Below are positions 1 through 7,628 of a stretch of 44,197 bases of DNA, piece after piece. Each line of letters opens with the position of its first letter. Position 1 is the first letter of the stretch. The position numbers and the translations under genes were made by a program. Under the pieces are notes generated by a model that saw only the letters and a program-made list of their open reading frames with translations, was not told the origin of the DNA and made no database searches. The DNA is taken from positions 1-44,197 of the forward strand of contig CANJUF010000027.1 in assembly GCA_947477745.1 (NCBI GenBank), in the 5' to 3' direction. This stretch comes from Sphingomonadaceae bacterium. Its GTDB lineage: Bacteria > Pseudomonadota > Alphaproteobacteria > Sphingomonadales > Sphingomonadaceae.

Positions 1-575
1 GGCTGCAGCTGTTCGCCAGCTTCGCCATGCTGATGAACTTCCCGCGCTTCAACAAGATGAAGGGCATGGGCCAGATCGTCACCTGGTCGATCCGCGACGA
101 GACGCTGCACTGCGAAGGCGTGATCAAGCTGTTCCACACCTTCGTGCAGGAACGCGGCTGCCTCACCAGGGCGGTCAAGGAAGACATCATCGATTGCTGC
201 CAGAAGACCGTGCGGCTGGAAGACGCCTTCATCGACCTGGCGTTCGAGATGGGGCCGGTGCCGGGGATGACCGCCAAGGACATCAAGCGCTATATCCGCT
301 ACATCGCCGACTGGCGGCTGCGCCAGCTTGGCCTGCCCGAGATCTACATGGTCGACGATCACCCGCTGCCGTGGCTCGCGCCGCTGCTTAACGGGGTGGA
401 GCACGCCAACTTCTTCGAACAGCGCGCGACCGAATATTCGAAGGGCGCCACCCGGGGTGACTGGAACACCGTCTGGGCGAACTTCGACCAGCGCCGCAAC
501 GCCAAGGCCAACGACACCGAAGAGACCGACGACGGCAGCGAGCCGGACATGTTCGGGGAGCAGGCGGCGGAGTAG
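1..575 (+). CDS. nrdB: Ribonucleoside-diphosphate reductase beta subunit, C-terminal part
   Basis: This is the small, radical-bearing subunit of class I ribonucleotide reductase, which pairs with NrdA to make deoxyribonucleotides in the cytoplasm. The gene enters from the left edge with its first complete codon at 3 and ends with TAG at 573-575, so about 190 C-terminal residues are visible. The segment RDETLHCEGV carries the E-x-x-H iron-ligand pair of the second half of the four-helix bundle. The following segments (YIADWRLRQLG, NFFEQRATEYSKG) are typical of the family. The tail is acidic, as expected for the peptide that docks onto NrdA. The N-terminal ligands and the radical tyrosine lie outside the window. 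The identification is secure; the start cannot be seen. Confidence 0.95.
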   Translation, partial: LQLFASFAMLMNFPRFNKMKGMGQIVTWSIRDETLHCEGVIKLFHTFVQERGCLTRAVKEDIIDCCQKTVRLEDAFIDLAFEMGPVPGMTAKDIKRYIRYIADWRLRQLGLPEIYMVDDHPLPWLAPLLNGVEHANFFEQRATEYSKGATRGDWNTVWANFDQRRNAKANDTEETDDGSEPDMFGEQAAE

Positions 576-591
576 GGGGGAACTGGCGGGG

Positions 592-963
592 ATGGATTGG
601 CTGGGCGATGTAGTCTCTTCGGAGTTTCTGTGGGGTACCGTCTTGGGGGTCGCTCTGTCAGCGTTTACCTCATGGGTGTCATTAAGGCTTCAAAAGCGTG
701 AACAACGGAAGACCGTTGCGCTCTTTTGTCGAGATGCAATCCTCAATATTTCTGAATATGTAAGGTATTTACAGGACCATCGAGATAGAAGTCGATTGAT
801 ACAAAGCGATTTCTTAGATTTAATTGATGTTGAAGTTCAAGTATGGGGTAGAAATAGGGAGCATTTAGTTGCCTTTTCTGATGAAGTAGTCCGCAAGAAA
901 GTCAGGAATTTTTTCACGGAAATATCGACGCATGTAGTTAAAGCTCGATTTCCCCTTCAGTAA
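592..963 (+). CDS. Small low-GC membrane-anchored hypothetical protein, possibly truncated
   Basis: A 123-residue protein of unknown function. The ATG at 592 follows nrdB by 16 bases, behind a G-rich stretch that could serve as ribosome binding site. Residues about 10-28 (FLWGTVLGVALSAFTSWVS) form one membrane segment, followed by a basic stretch (RLQKREQRK) that would stay in the cytoplasm, and then a charged helical region. GC content falls sharply compared with nrdB, which suggests a horizontally acquired or fast-evolving gene. The TAA at 961-963 is followed in the same frame by another 53 open codons of similar composition, so the protein may once have been longer. I recognise no family. 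Confidence 0.6.
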   Translation: MDWLGDVVSSEFLWGTVLGVALSAFTSWVSLRLQKREQRKTVALFCRDAILNISEYVRYLQDHRDRSRLIQSDFLDLIDVEVQVWGRNREHLVAFSDEVVRKKVRNFFTEISTHVVKARFPLQ

Positions 964-1125
964 TTTAATCAAGCGCACAATGCATCCAATGTTCAAGAGG
1001 AGGAATCTGTTAAGCAGACGCTTCAAGGGCTCGCAGCCAACCAGCTTTCTCAAGCGCACAAACATTGCGACCGGCTACGAGAGATATGCGATGGCAAATC
1101 GGGCCTATGCGATCAGCTAACCTAG
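964..1125 (+). pseudogene. In-frame open extension beyond the 961-963 stop
   Basis: Directly after the TAA at 961-963 the same frame stays open for 53 codons until TAG at 1123-1125. It reads as a hydrophilic, Gln/Glu-rich helical sequence (begins FNQAHNASNVQEEES). The composition matches the preceding gene and no new start codon or ribosome binding site is visible, so this could be the detached C-terminus of the 592-963 protein, produced by a nonsense mutation or a base-call error. It could also be chance. From here to 1260 I see nothing further. Confidence 0.35.
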
Positions 1126-1263
1126 CTCCTACGTTCGCGAGTTGATTTGTTCTCTTGGTTTGTTGATCAGTTAACACCGATTACCGATCTCCATTCCACC
1201 TTTCCGCATAGCCTTCGCGCACTAGCACCTCGCCAAGGCACTCGTCGTCGCGTGTAGCGCGTT

Positions 1264-1350
1264 CCCCTCCCGCTTGCGGGAGGGGTTAGGGGTGGGCATG
1301 GCGGGGCGTTGGAGTTGCCCACCCCCGGCCCCTCCCGCAAGCGGGAGGGG
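1264..1350. repeat. Paired REP-like palindromes (BIME-like)
   Basis: Two perfect hairpins lie at 1264-1285 and 1329-1350. Each has arms CCCCTCCCGC and GCGGGAGGGG around a 2-base loop (TT in the first, AA in the second). Between them GGGGTGGGCA (1289-1298) and TGCCCACCCC (1317-1326) form a further inverted pair, so the whole block is symmetric. This is the arrangement of a bacterial interspersed mosaic element made of two oppositely oriented REP units. Confidence 0.8.
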
Positions 1351-1402
1351 AGAAGCAGGCCAACCCCGCTGCGACTACGCGGCTACGCCGTGAGTCTCGC
1401 GA

Positions 1403-1422
1403 CCCTCCCGCAGGCGGGAGGG
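1403..1422. repeat. REP-like palindrome
   Basis: A hairpin with arms CCCTCCCGC and GCGGGAGGG and a 2-base AG loop, a slightly shorter relative of the pair at 1264-1350. A degraded fifth unit (CCGCAGGCTGGAGGGGAG) follows at about 1449-1466, directly against the stop codon of the DUF559 gene. Confidence 0.7.
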
Positions 1423-1467
1423 TTGTTCAAGGCACAGCTATTCTCCAACCGCAGGCTGGAGGGGAGA

Positions 1468-1821
1468 TTAGTGACGCAATTCTTCAATCGCCTCGGCTAT
1501 CATCAAGACCACACCCTCCACATTCTCCATCACATCGCGATTGGCAAAGCGCAGCACCCGGTATCCGTGCTCGTTCATCCAGCGGTCGCGGGCTTCGTCT
1601 CGCCCGGACTGCACGTCGTGCGAGAAGCCATCGAGTTCGATCACCAGCCGATGCTCGCGGCAGAGGAAGTCCGCGAACCACGGGCCCACCGGCATCTGGC
1701 GGCTGAACTTTACGCCAAGCTGACTTCGCGACAGGCGCTCCCACAGGCTGCGCTCGGCGGGAGTCGCCGCATTGCGCAGGCCGCGTGCGCGCCGGGTGTT
1801 GCGGGGTTTCCAGTCGGGCAT
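1468..1821 (-). CDS. DUF559 family protein (predicted Vsr-like endonuclease fold)
   Basis: A 117-residue member of the DUF559 family, which is related to very-short-patch (Vsr) repair endonucleases and the PD-(D/E)xK fold. The core WFADFLCREHRLVIELDG provides the expected Asp and the E-x-D pair of the nuclease site; SRSQLGVKFSRQMPVGPW is the usual preceding block. I chose the ATG at 1821, giving MPDWKPRNTRR. The frame stays open to 1881, but that extension is a translation of the neighbouring REP palindrome (SPLPLAGGAGGGH) and is unlikely to be protein. REP-like palindromes lie on both sides (1264-1466 and 1845-1866). Its cellular role is unknown. Confidence 0.8.
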   Translation of the reverse strand: MPDWKPRNTRRARGLRNAATPAERSLWERLSRSQLGVKFSRQMPVGPWFADFLCREHRLVIELDGFSHDVQSGRDEARDRWMNEHGYRVLRFANRDVMENVEGVVLMIAEAIEELRH

Positions 1822-1844
1822 GGCCGGAGAATGCCCACCCCCTG

Positions 1845-1866
1845 CCCCTCCCGCAAGCGGGAGGGG
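1845..1866. repeat. REP-like palindrome upstream of the DUF559 gene
   Basis: Perfect hairpin with arms CCCCTCCCGC and GCGGGAGGGG around AA, identical to the unit at 1329-1350. It begins 24 bases upstream of the DUF559 start codon, so it lies in the leader of that gene. The flanking GCCCACCCC at 1834-1842 is shared with the other units. Confidence 0.75.
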
Positions 1867-1935
1867 AGAAAGCAGGAGCACCCCCGGCCGCTGTTGCTGC
1901 GCAACGCCTTCGGCTCCTCGTAAACGGGACGGATT

Positions 1936-2319
1936 TCACGTTCTGCGCACCATCATCGGCATAACCGCAAACCCTAGCTGCCCCGCCAGTCCGATCGCGC
2001 CCGCAGTGCTCGCCATCCCGGCCAGCCACGCGCCGACGCCATCCCCGATCACCACCGCCAACAAGGCCTCGCTCGCCATCAGCAGCAAGAACGCCAGCGC
2101 CCCCATCGCCGCAGCCTGACCTGCCGAGGCAATCGCGAACCGTCTCACTGCCCACCCCGCCGCGAGCCATGATGCCGCCAGGATCACCGGAACCTCGATC
2201 AGCACCGCTGCCGTCTCGCCGATACGCGGCGCCAGCCATGTCACGCGCAGCGCGCCGATCACGAACGCGAGCGCGAACACCGCGCCCCAATATGCCAGTG
2301 CCGCCTTGATCGTGCGCAT
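1936..2319 (-). CDS. Small integral membrane protein, function unknown
   Basis: A 127-residue, strongly hydrophobic protein with about four membrane segments: roughly residues 6-24 (AALAYWGAVFALAFVIGAL), 36-54, 66-88 and 90-115. I chose the ATG at 2319 (MRTIKAALAYWG) because the open frame upstream to 2478 reads as low-quality hydrophilic sequence with no family resemblance, whereas membrane-protein character begins just after this methionine. I see no catalytic motif and no obvious operon partner; the neighbouring DUF559 gene is in the same orientation but separated by REP sequence. Confidence 0.6.
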   Translation of the reverse strand: MRTIKAALAYWGAVFALAFVIGALRVTWLAPRIGETAAVLIEVPVILAASWLAAGWAVRRFAIASAGQAAAMGALAFLLLMASEALLAVVIGDGVGAWLAGMASTAGAIGLAGQLGFAVMPMMVRRT

Positions 2320-2782
2320 GCTCGCCAATCGCCTCCGCTCGCTTCGCCCGTGCCTTATCAGACACACCTCCGCCCCGCACAGCTTTGCGCTGCCGGGTGC
2401 GGCATGGGGAACGATGACCGGCGCGGGGTTGCCGCATTTCTTGCCCGGACTCGGCGACGCCTGGGTACTCGCATTCAAGGTAGCATTGCGCCGAGATTTG
2501 ATGCCGCCGGCCGAGGGTTCCCGTTCCAGCTATGACGCGACGGAACGGAGCCATATCGTGGCGGCTTGCCATTGCGAACGTTCGGCTTTGCATGCCGGGA
2601 CGCCCGCGCCGATCATCTCCCGCGCCCCTGACCCCTTGCGAGGTGCAGACCGCAGGACGGTCCATCCCATGCGCCTGCAGCCGCATCGGACGGGCGCGAT
2701 GATATGCGATTCGCGCAAGTGTAGGAAAATGGTTTTTTTTGGGTGGGCGGAATTGTCACGTCGCTCTGCGTAAAACACTCCG
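2320..2782. other. Long stretch without a convincing gene
   Basis: About 460 bases between the start of the minus-strand membrane protein and a REP-like block. Open frames occur on both strands but none has a good start, family resemblance or consistent codon use. A small dyad (GACCG and CGGTC around CAGGA, 2650-2664) and a run of eight T residues near 2732-2739 are visible. I compared the minus strand by eye with common riboswitch cores (cobalamin, TPP, FMN, glycine, fluoride) and found no match. It may hold the leader of the membrane-protein gene or an unrecognised small RNA. Confidence 0.4.
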
Positions 2783-2785
2783 GTC

Positions 2786-2850
2786 ACCCCGGCGAAGGCC
2801 GGGGTCCAGTTTGCGGCGAGAATGGCCTGGATCCCGGATCAAGTCCGGGA
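2786..2850. repeat. Second type of REP-like palindrome pair
   Basis: Two hairpins with 7-base stems: CCCCGGC/GCCGGGG around GAAG (about 2787-2804) and TCCCGGA/TCCGGGA around TCAAG (2832-2850). The block reads 'gtcaccccggcgaaggccgg' then 'cctggatcccggatcaagtc', a pair very common between genes of Sphingomonadales and other alphaproteobacteria. It differs in sequence from the CCCCTCCCGC units at 1264-1866. Confidence 0.75.
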
Positions 2851-2932
2851 TGACGAATTTCTGCAATCTGGCGCTTTTGTTATTCGTTTGCCCCGCTACT
2901 CTCGCCGCCAACAAGAATCGGGAGAGAACCAC

Positions 2933-3850
2933 ATGCTGAAAAACGAAAAAATCCTCATCACCGGCCCCGCCGGCCAGATCGCCACGCCGATCGCCAAGGC
3001 GCTCGCGAAGGACAACGAGGTGTGGGGGATCGCCCGTTTCAGCCAGCCGGGCAGCCGCGAGGAGGTGGAAAGCTGGGGCGTCACCACCCGCAAGGTCGAG
3101 CTGGGTACCGACCAGTTCGGCGACCTGCCTCAGGATTTCACCGTGCTGCTGCATCTTGCCGCCTATATCTCGCCCGGCAACGACTATGAGAGCGCGATTC
3201 GCGTCAACGCCGAGGGCGCCGGCCTGCTGCTCAGCCATTGCCGCAGCGCCAAGAAGGCGATGGTAATGACCACCAGCTCGGTCTATGCGCCCAACCCCGA
3301 TGGCATGCACCTCTACAAGGAGGACGATCCGGTCGGCGACGGCGGCCTGCCCGGCATGCAGACCTACGGCATCTCCAAGCTGATGGAGGAGGGCGTGGCG
3401 CGCACCTGCGCCCGCCTGTTCGGGCTGCCCTTGGTGATCGCGCGGATGAATTCGGCTTACGGCGACAACGGCGGCCTGCCGAGCCACCACCTCGAAACGC
3501 TGCTGAAGGGCGAGACGATTCGCCTGCGCTCCAATCCCAACGGCTACAGCCCGATTCACGAGCGCGACATCGTCGATCAGGTCGAAGGGGTGCTGTCGGC
3601 GGCCTCCGTGCCCGCTGCAATCGTCAACTGGTGCGGCGACGAGGCGGTGAGCGCGCAGGACATGATCGCCTATATGGCCGAACTGACCGGGCGCGAGGCG
3701 AAAATCGAGTATTATTCCGCGCCCTTCGCGCAGCCGGGCGTCGCCTGCGATCCGGCCAAGCGCATCGCGCTGACCGGGCCGGGCAAGGTTGGCTGGCGCG
3801 AAGGGATCAAGGCGATGATCGAGGCGCGCCACCCCGAGGCGCTTGTTTGA
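2933..3850 (+). CDS. NAD-dependent epimerase/dehydratase (extended SDR)
   Basis: A 305-residue extended short-chain dehydrogenase. The N-terminus holds the nucleotide-binding glycine motif (ITGPAGQIATPIA, residues about 8-20). The Ser of MTTSSVYAP and the YGISK motif give the catalytic Ser-Tyr-Lys set. The sequence MNSAYGDNGGLPSHH resembles sugar-nucleotide epimerases, but the C-terminal substrate domain does not identify a substrate. The ATG at 2933 follows GGAGAG at 2920-2925; the frame upstream runs into the REP block and is not coding. It faces the next gene with a 129-base gap and stands alone on its strand. Confidence 0.85.
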   Translation: MLKNEKILITGPAGQIATPIAKALAKDNEVWGIARFSQPGSREEVESWGVTTRKVELGTDQFGDLPQDFTVLLHLAAYISPGNDYESAIRVNAEGAGLLLSHCRSAKKAMVMTTSSVYAPNPDGMHLYKEDDPVGDGGLPGMQTYGISKLMEEGVARTCARLFGLPLVIARMNSAYGDNGGLPSHHLETLLKGETIRLRSNPNGYSPIHERDIVDQVEGVLSAASVPAAIVNWCGDEAVSAQDMIAYMAELTGREAKIEYYSAPFAQPGVACDPAKRIALTGPGKVGWREGIKAMIEARHPEALV

Positions 3851-3933
3851 GCACGGACGTTGCGTTCAGGTCTAGTCCGGGCCGCAGGCCCGCAAGCGCG
3901 AACGCGCGCCCGAGCTTATGCGAGGAAAGCCAA

Positions 3934-3949
3934 GGCGGCGGATGCCGCC
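3934..3949. terminator. Possible hairpin between convergent genes
   Basis: GGCGGC and GCCGCC pair around GGAT, in the 129-base gap between two genes that end facing each other. There is no T-run on either side, so a role as a bidirectional terminator is only a suggestion from position. Confidence 0.3.
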
Positions 3950-3979
3950 GCCGGCGCTTGAGGCCAGACCAGAAACGGA

Positions 3980-4747
3980 TCAGACCGCCATCAGCCCGCC
4001 GCCGTTGAGGTTGACCGCCTGGCCGTTGATCCAGCCGGCTTCCTCGTCGCTGAGCAGGAACGACACGAGCGAGGCGACGTCCTCCTCGCTGCCGTGGCGG
4101 GTGCTGGGGGTGGACTTGAGCATGGCCGCGCGTTCGGCCTCGCTGGTGTTGATCATGATCGCGTCGGTGAGGATCACGCCGGGGCACACGCAGTTGGCGC
4201 GGATGCCTTCGCGCCCCCACCGGTCGGCAACGTGGCGCATCAGCCCGTTGAGCCCGGCCTTGGCGATGTAATAGCTCATGCGCATCGGGGCCGATCCCTT
4301 CGATGCGCCCGACGAGGTGTAGACGATCGCGCCGCCGCCGGTCCTCAGCATCTCGGGGATGGCGAAGCGGCTGCACAGGAGGTGCCCGCGCAGCGAGACC
4401 TTGTGCATCCGGTCGAACACCGCGAGGTCGGTGGTGACGCAGTCCTTGTCCTCGAGGTTACGCTCGCGGTCGGTGGCGTTGACGTGCATCAGGTCGAGCT
4501 GGCCGTATTCAGCCACCACCCGCGAGATGGTGTCGCTCACCGAGGCTTCCTCGGTGATGTCGAAATGGAGCGCGAGCCCCTCGCCGCCGTCGGCCTTGAT
4601 CGCATCGATCAGTTTCTGCGCGCCCGCCTCGTTGACGTCGGCGACGACGACTTTCGCGCCTTCGCTGGCGAGCCGCCTTGCCGCCATCGCGCCCATCCCC
4701 GTCGCGCTGCCCGCGCACAGCGCCACCTTGCCTTCATGCCGTCCCAT
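3980..4747 (-). CDS. SDR family NAD(P)-dependent oxidoreductase
   Basis: A 255-residue classical short-chain dehydrogenase, cytosolic, substrate unknown. The cofactor motif reads AGSATGMGA (residues 12-20), with Ala in place of the usual first Thr. The catalytic Ser lies in IVYTSSGAS and the Tyr-Lys pair in SYYIAKAGL. The usual NNAG motif is replaced by HVNATD, which is unusual but retains an Asn. The C-terminus (GWINGQAVNLNGGGLMAV) is typical of the family. The ATG at 4747 has a strong GGGAGAGGCGGAG upstream; a longer open frame to 4816 lacks such a site. It is divergent from the lipoprotein gene at 4844. Confidence 0.9.
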   Translation of the reverse strand: MGRHEGKVALCAGSATGMGAMAARRLASEGAKVVVADVNEAGAQKLIDAIKADGGEGLALHFDITEEASVSDTISRVVAEYGQLDLMHVNATDRERNLEDKDCVTTDLAVFDRMHKVSLRGHLLCSRFAIPEMLRTGGGAIVYTSSGASKGSAPMRMSYYIAKAGLNGLMRHVADRWGREGIRANCVCPGVILTDAIMINTSEAERAAMLKSTPSTRHGSEEDVASLVSFLLSDEEAGWINGQAVNLNGGGLMAV

Positions 4748-4843
4748 CTCCGCCTCTCCCTTCGTCGCATCCGGCAATCTGGCCGGGAACAAGTGCGGCG
4801 ACAAACTCTTTCGCACAGACCGAACGATTATGAGGAGTACATT

Positions 4844-5131
4844 ATGAAAGTTCGAACTTCATCCTGTCTGCTGACCGCCGGTCTGGCGCTGGCTCTTTCC
4901 GCCTGTTCGTCGGAGCAGCCCGCTCCGGCCGAAACCGATGCGGCTGACACCAGCGGCGACGTGATCGTGGAAGACGAGCGGGTGGCGCCGGTCACCCCGT
5001 CGGCAACGGCGGAGCCGATGACCACCGGCTCTCCGACCGCAACGCCGACTTCGACGGCAAGCCCCGGCATGCCGACCGGAACGCCCACGCCGGAAAGCAC
5101 AGGTACGGCTTCGCCCACTCCGATGCGGTAA
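4844..5131 (+). CDS. Small Pro/Thr-rich lipoprotein
   Basis: A 95-residue secreted protein. The N-terminus (MKVRTSSCLLTAGLALALSACSS) is a signal peptide with a lipobox LSAC, so lipid attachment at Cys21 is expected. The mature part is low-complexity, rich in Pro, Thr, Ser and Ala, with acidic residues in its first half and repeated T-P-T/G-T-P-like units after it, consistent with an unstructured periplasmic or surface stalk. The ATG at 4844 is preceded by GAGGAG at suitable distance. Function unknown. A 144-base non-coding gap follows. Confidence 0.75.
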   Translation: MKVRTSSCLLTAGLALALSACSSEQPAPAETDAADTSGDVIVEDERVAPVTPSATAEPMTTGSPTATPTSTASPGMPTGTPTPESTGTASPTPMR

Positions 5132-5275
5132 TTGCCAGACCGAACGGATTACAAATTCATTCGGCCGGCAGCAGGCGGGAGTGGGGCGCGCACTTATCGT
5201 TCTGGCGAAGAACGGTATGAATGTACGCCAACGCTCCCGCCGCTGGCGGCACAGCCAACCGGCGCGCGTTACTTG

Positions 5276-5749
5276 TCAGGCGAGCAAGGTACCCGGATTG
5301 GGCATCGGCTCGCGCTTCTGGGCGTTGATCAGCGAGAACACGCAGCGCACCGCGACCAGCACCGCCACGCCGATGATCAGCAGGAAGCCGACCAGCACCA
5401 GCATCAGCAGCACGCTGATGAACGAGCCTACCAGACCGATCCAGAAGGTGTTGATCAGATACTGGTAGTGCGAGACCTCCCATTCCTCCTTCGGCTCTGA
5501 CTTCCAGACGTAAGCGAGCACCACGCCCACGATCGAGGTCACGCCAAACACGAACGATGAGAGGTAAAGCAGGCTGATGATGGTCGGCTGGTTCAGGTCG
5601 AACTGCGAAGCGGTCGAAGCCGTAGTCGGAGCAGGCTGGCCGCCCGGAGGAGGGGGAGGCGGCGGGCGTTTACTTCCGGCCGGCGTGGCCGAGGGCATCA
5701 TGCTGGCGGGCGGTCCTTCAAGGCTGCCCCGATCATCGCCCTGGTTCAT
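5276..5749 (-). CDS. DUF4870-like membrane protein with proline-rich N-terminus
   Basis: A 157-residue inner-membrane protein. Residues 1-50 are low-complexity, with a run of seven prolines, and probably lie in the cytoplasm. The rest holds three membrane segments: about 58-80 (ISLLYLSSFVFGVTSIVGVVLAY), 100-115 and 117-140. Between the first two, KSEPKEEWEVSHYQYLINTFW matches the 'W..SH..Y.I.TFW' signature I associate with DUF4870/Tic20-like small membrane proteins. Molecular role unknown. The thermonuclease gene lies 56 bases upstream on the same strand. Confidence 0.7.
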   Translation of the reverse strand: MNQGDDRGSLEGPPASMMPSATPAGSKRPPPPPPPGGQPAPTTASTASQFDLNQPTIISLLYLSSFVFGVTSIVGVVLAYVWKSEPKEEWEVSHYQYLINTFWIGLVGSFISVLLMLVLVGFLLIIGVAVLVAVRCVFSLINAQKREPMPNPGTLLA

Positions 5750-5805
5750 TGCGTCATGTCCCCGCTGTTGCCGATGGCCGGGTATACCTCACCAGGCGGC
5801 GCGAG

Positions 5806-6198
5806 TCATCTCGCGGATTGCAACTCGCCTGCGCACCAGTCCGAGCGCCTGCCGCGCCACGGCTCGGCCAGTCCCTCGGCAACCAGCACCGCGCCCAGAC
5901 TGCGTCCGTCCCGGCTGACGGTGCGGAGCAGCCGTCCGTAGCGGTCGCGCTCCCGGTTTCCCGCGACCAGTTCGATGCGCCCGATATTGAGCAATGCGGC
6001 CAGCCGCAGCTTCGCCCGCTGGCCGAGCGCGGCCTCGCGCGGGCAGCCGGCCTGCGCGGTTTCGGGCGCGTTGATGTCGGCCACGCGGATCTTCTCGCCT
6101 TCGAACCAGAAGGTATCGCCATCGACCACGCAGGTGACGCGCGGGGCGCTGGTGCACAGCGTGAAGGCGGCGGCGAGGACGAGCAGGGTGGCGGGCAT
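5806..6198 (-). CDS. Secreted thermonuclease (SNase-like) family protein
   Basis: A 130-residue nuclease of the staphylococcal nuclease family. The N-terminus (MPATLLVLAAAFTLCTSAP) is a signal peptide, so the protein acts in the periplasm or outside the cell. The core VVDGDTFWFEGEKIRVADINAPET contains the calcium-binding Asp, the first catalytic Arg and the signature that follows. RERDRYGRLLRTV supplies the Asp-Arg-Tyr-Gly-Arg block, and EGLAEPWRG is the usual C-terminal element. At this length it is a minimal single-domain enzyme. Assignment to the family is firm; the in vivo substrate is not known. Confidence 0.88.
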   Translation of the reverse strand: MPATLLVLAAAFTLCTSAPRVTCVVDGDTFWFEGEKIRVADINAPETAQAGCPREAALGQRAKLRLAALLNIGRIELVAGNRERDRYGRLLRTVSRDGRSLGAVLVAEGLAEPWRGRRSDWCAGELQSAR

Positions 6199-6298
6199 GG
6201 CGTGCCTGCCCTGGCCACATCGGTGTTAAAGCGCATCCGGACAAACACCTGCCCCGAGGTCCATTTTGGAGCAAAAACCTACGCGTTTGTGCCGAATA

Positions 6299-7534
6299 TC
6301 AGCGAATCAGGAACAGCCCCGCCAGCGCCCCGCTCATCAGGTTGGCGAGGCTTGCGGCAGCCAGCGCACGCAGCCCGAGCCGGGCGACAACCGCGTTCTG
6401 GCCTGGCGCAAGATTGCCAATCACCGCCATCTGGATCGCGATCGAGGAAAAGTTGGCAAAGCCGCACAGCGTGAAGATCGCCACCGCCTGCATCCGCGCG
6501 GACAGTCCCGGCGCATCGGCCAGCGCCATGAAAGCGACCACCTCGTTCAGCACCAGCTTGGTTGCGAAAAACGAGCCCGCCGTCACCGCCTCGGCCCAGT
6601 CCTGCGCGCCGAGCAGCCAGAACACGGGAGCGAAGACATATCCCGCGATCTGCTGTGCGGTGATCTCGCCGTATCCGAACAGTCCGCCAAGCCATCCGAC
6701 CAATCCATTGGCGAGAGCGATCAAGGCCACGAAGGCGAGCACCATCGCGCCGACGGCGGCGGCCAGCTTCAGCCCGGTCATCGCGCCCTGGCCAGCCGCC
6801 ATGATCACGTTGGCGGCGCGTTCATCGCCGCCCAGTATCGCGATGTCGGCATCAGGTTCGGGCATGCCTGCCAGCTCGGGCGGGTCGGGCATCACGATCT
6901 TGGCCATGGCCAGGCCGCCCGGCGCCGACATGAAGGCGGCCGCGACGAGATAGTCCACCCGCACGCCGATGCTGGCATAAAGCGCGAGGATAGTGCCCGC
7001 CACGCCTGCCATGCCGATGGTCATCAGGCAGAACATCTGCGAGGCCGAAAGCCGCTCGAGATAGGGGCGCACGACCAGCGGGCTTTCGCTTTGCCCGACG
7101 AAGATGTTCGCGGCGGCGTAGAGGCTCTCGATCCGGCCGATCCCGGTCACCTTGCGCAGGCCGCCGCCGATCCAGCGGATCACCAGCGGCATGATCCCCA
7201 CATGATAGAGCACGCCGATCAGCGCGGCGAAGAACACGATCGTGGGCAAGGCGCCGAATGCGAAGCTCTGTCCCAGCCGGTCGTCGGCGAGCGGGCCGAA
7301 CACGAACTGGGTTCCTGCGCGGGCATAGCCGAGCAGGCTGGTGACCGCGCGTGCGACCGCCTGAAGCGCAAGATTGCCCGGCGGGAACCACAGCACCAGC
7401 GCCGCAAACCCTGCCTGAAGCGCGAAGGCCGCGCCGACCACGCGCAGGCGGATCGCCTTGCGGTCGTCCGAAAGGAACACGGCGAGCGCGAAGATCAGCG
7501 CAATGCCCGCTGCCGAAAATGCCGCTTCCCGCAA
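6299..7534 (-). CDS. nupC: Concentrative nucleoside transporter (NupC/CNT family)
   Basis: A 411-residue inner-membrane nucleoside:cation symporter. The CNT signature GQSESPLVVRPYL (about residues 166-178) and the late signature CGFANFSSIAIQMAVIG are both present. The hydrophobic pattern gives eight to ten membrane segments, with re-entrant loops expected in this family. ESLYAAANIFVGQ and NEVVAFMAL also match the substrate-binding helices. It starts at ATG 7534 and is divergent from argB, so the 94 bases between them must hold both promoters. The nucleoside specificity cannot be read from the sequence. Confidence 0.92.
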   Translation of the reverse strand: MREAAFSAAGIALIFALAVFLSDDRKAIRLRVVGAAFALQAGFAALVLWFPPGNLALQAVARAVTSLLGYARAGTQFVFGPLADDRLGQSFAFGALPTIVFFAALIGVLYHVGIMPLVIRWIGGGLRKVTGIGRIESLYAAANIFVGQSESPLVVRPYLERLSASQMFCLMTIGMAGVAGTILALYASIGVRVDYLVAAAFMSAPGGLAMAKIVMPDPPELAGMPEPDADIAILGGDERAANVIMAAGQGAMTGLKLAAAVGAMVLAFVALIALANGLVGWLGGLFGYGEITAQQIAGYVFAPVFWLLGAQDWAEAVTAGSFFATKLVLNEVVAFMALADAPGLSARMQAVAIFTLCGFANFSSIAIQMAVIGNLAPGQNAVVARLGLRALAAASLANLMSGALAGLFLIR

Positions 7535-7628
7535 ATCGCCTGCCCCTGCTTAGCCAGTCCCGAACGCTAGGGAGCGATGATCGCTTCGCCTAGTGCATTT
7601 CACGCTTCGTGCGGTTATGGGCGCTGCC

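Noticed and set aside
2341..2520. Possible cobalamin or glycine riboswitch on the minus strand
   Set aside because: GC-rich dyads and a GGGCGGAGG stretch drew attention, but none of the required conserved boxes could be matched.
1484..2686. 400-residue minus-strand frame across the DUF559 and membrane-protein genes
   Set aside because: Low-complexity Arg/Gly-rich shadow of two better-supported genes in other frames.
2756..3832. 358-residue minus-strand frame opposite the epimerase gene
   Set aside because: Antisense of a clear SDR gene, with His/Arg-rich composition typical of shadow frames in high-GC DNA.
6266..7570. 434-residue plus-strand frame opposite nupC
   Set aside because: Antisense of an unmistakable NupC gene; no family resemblance of its own.
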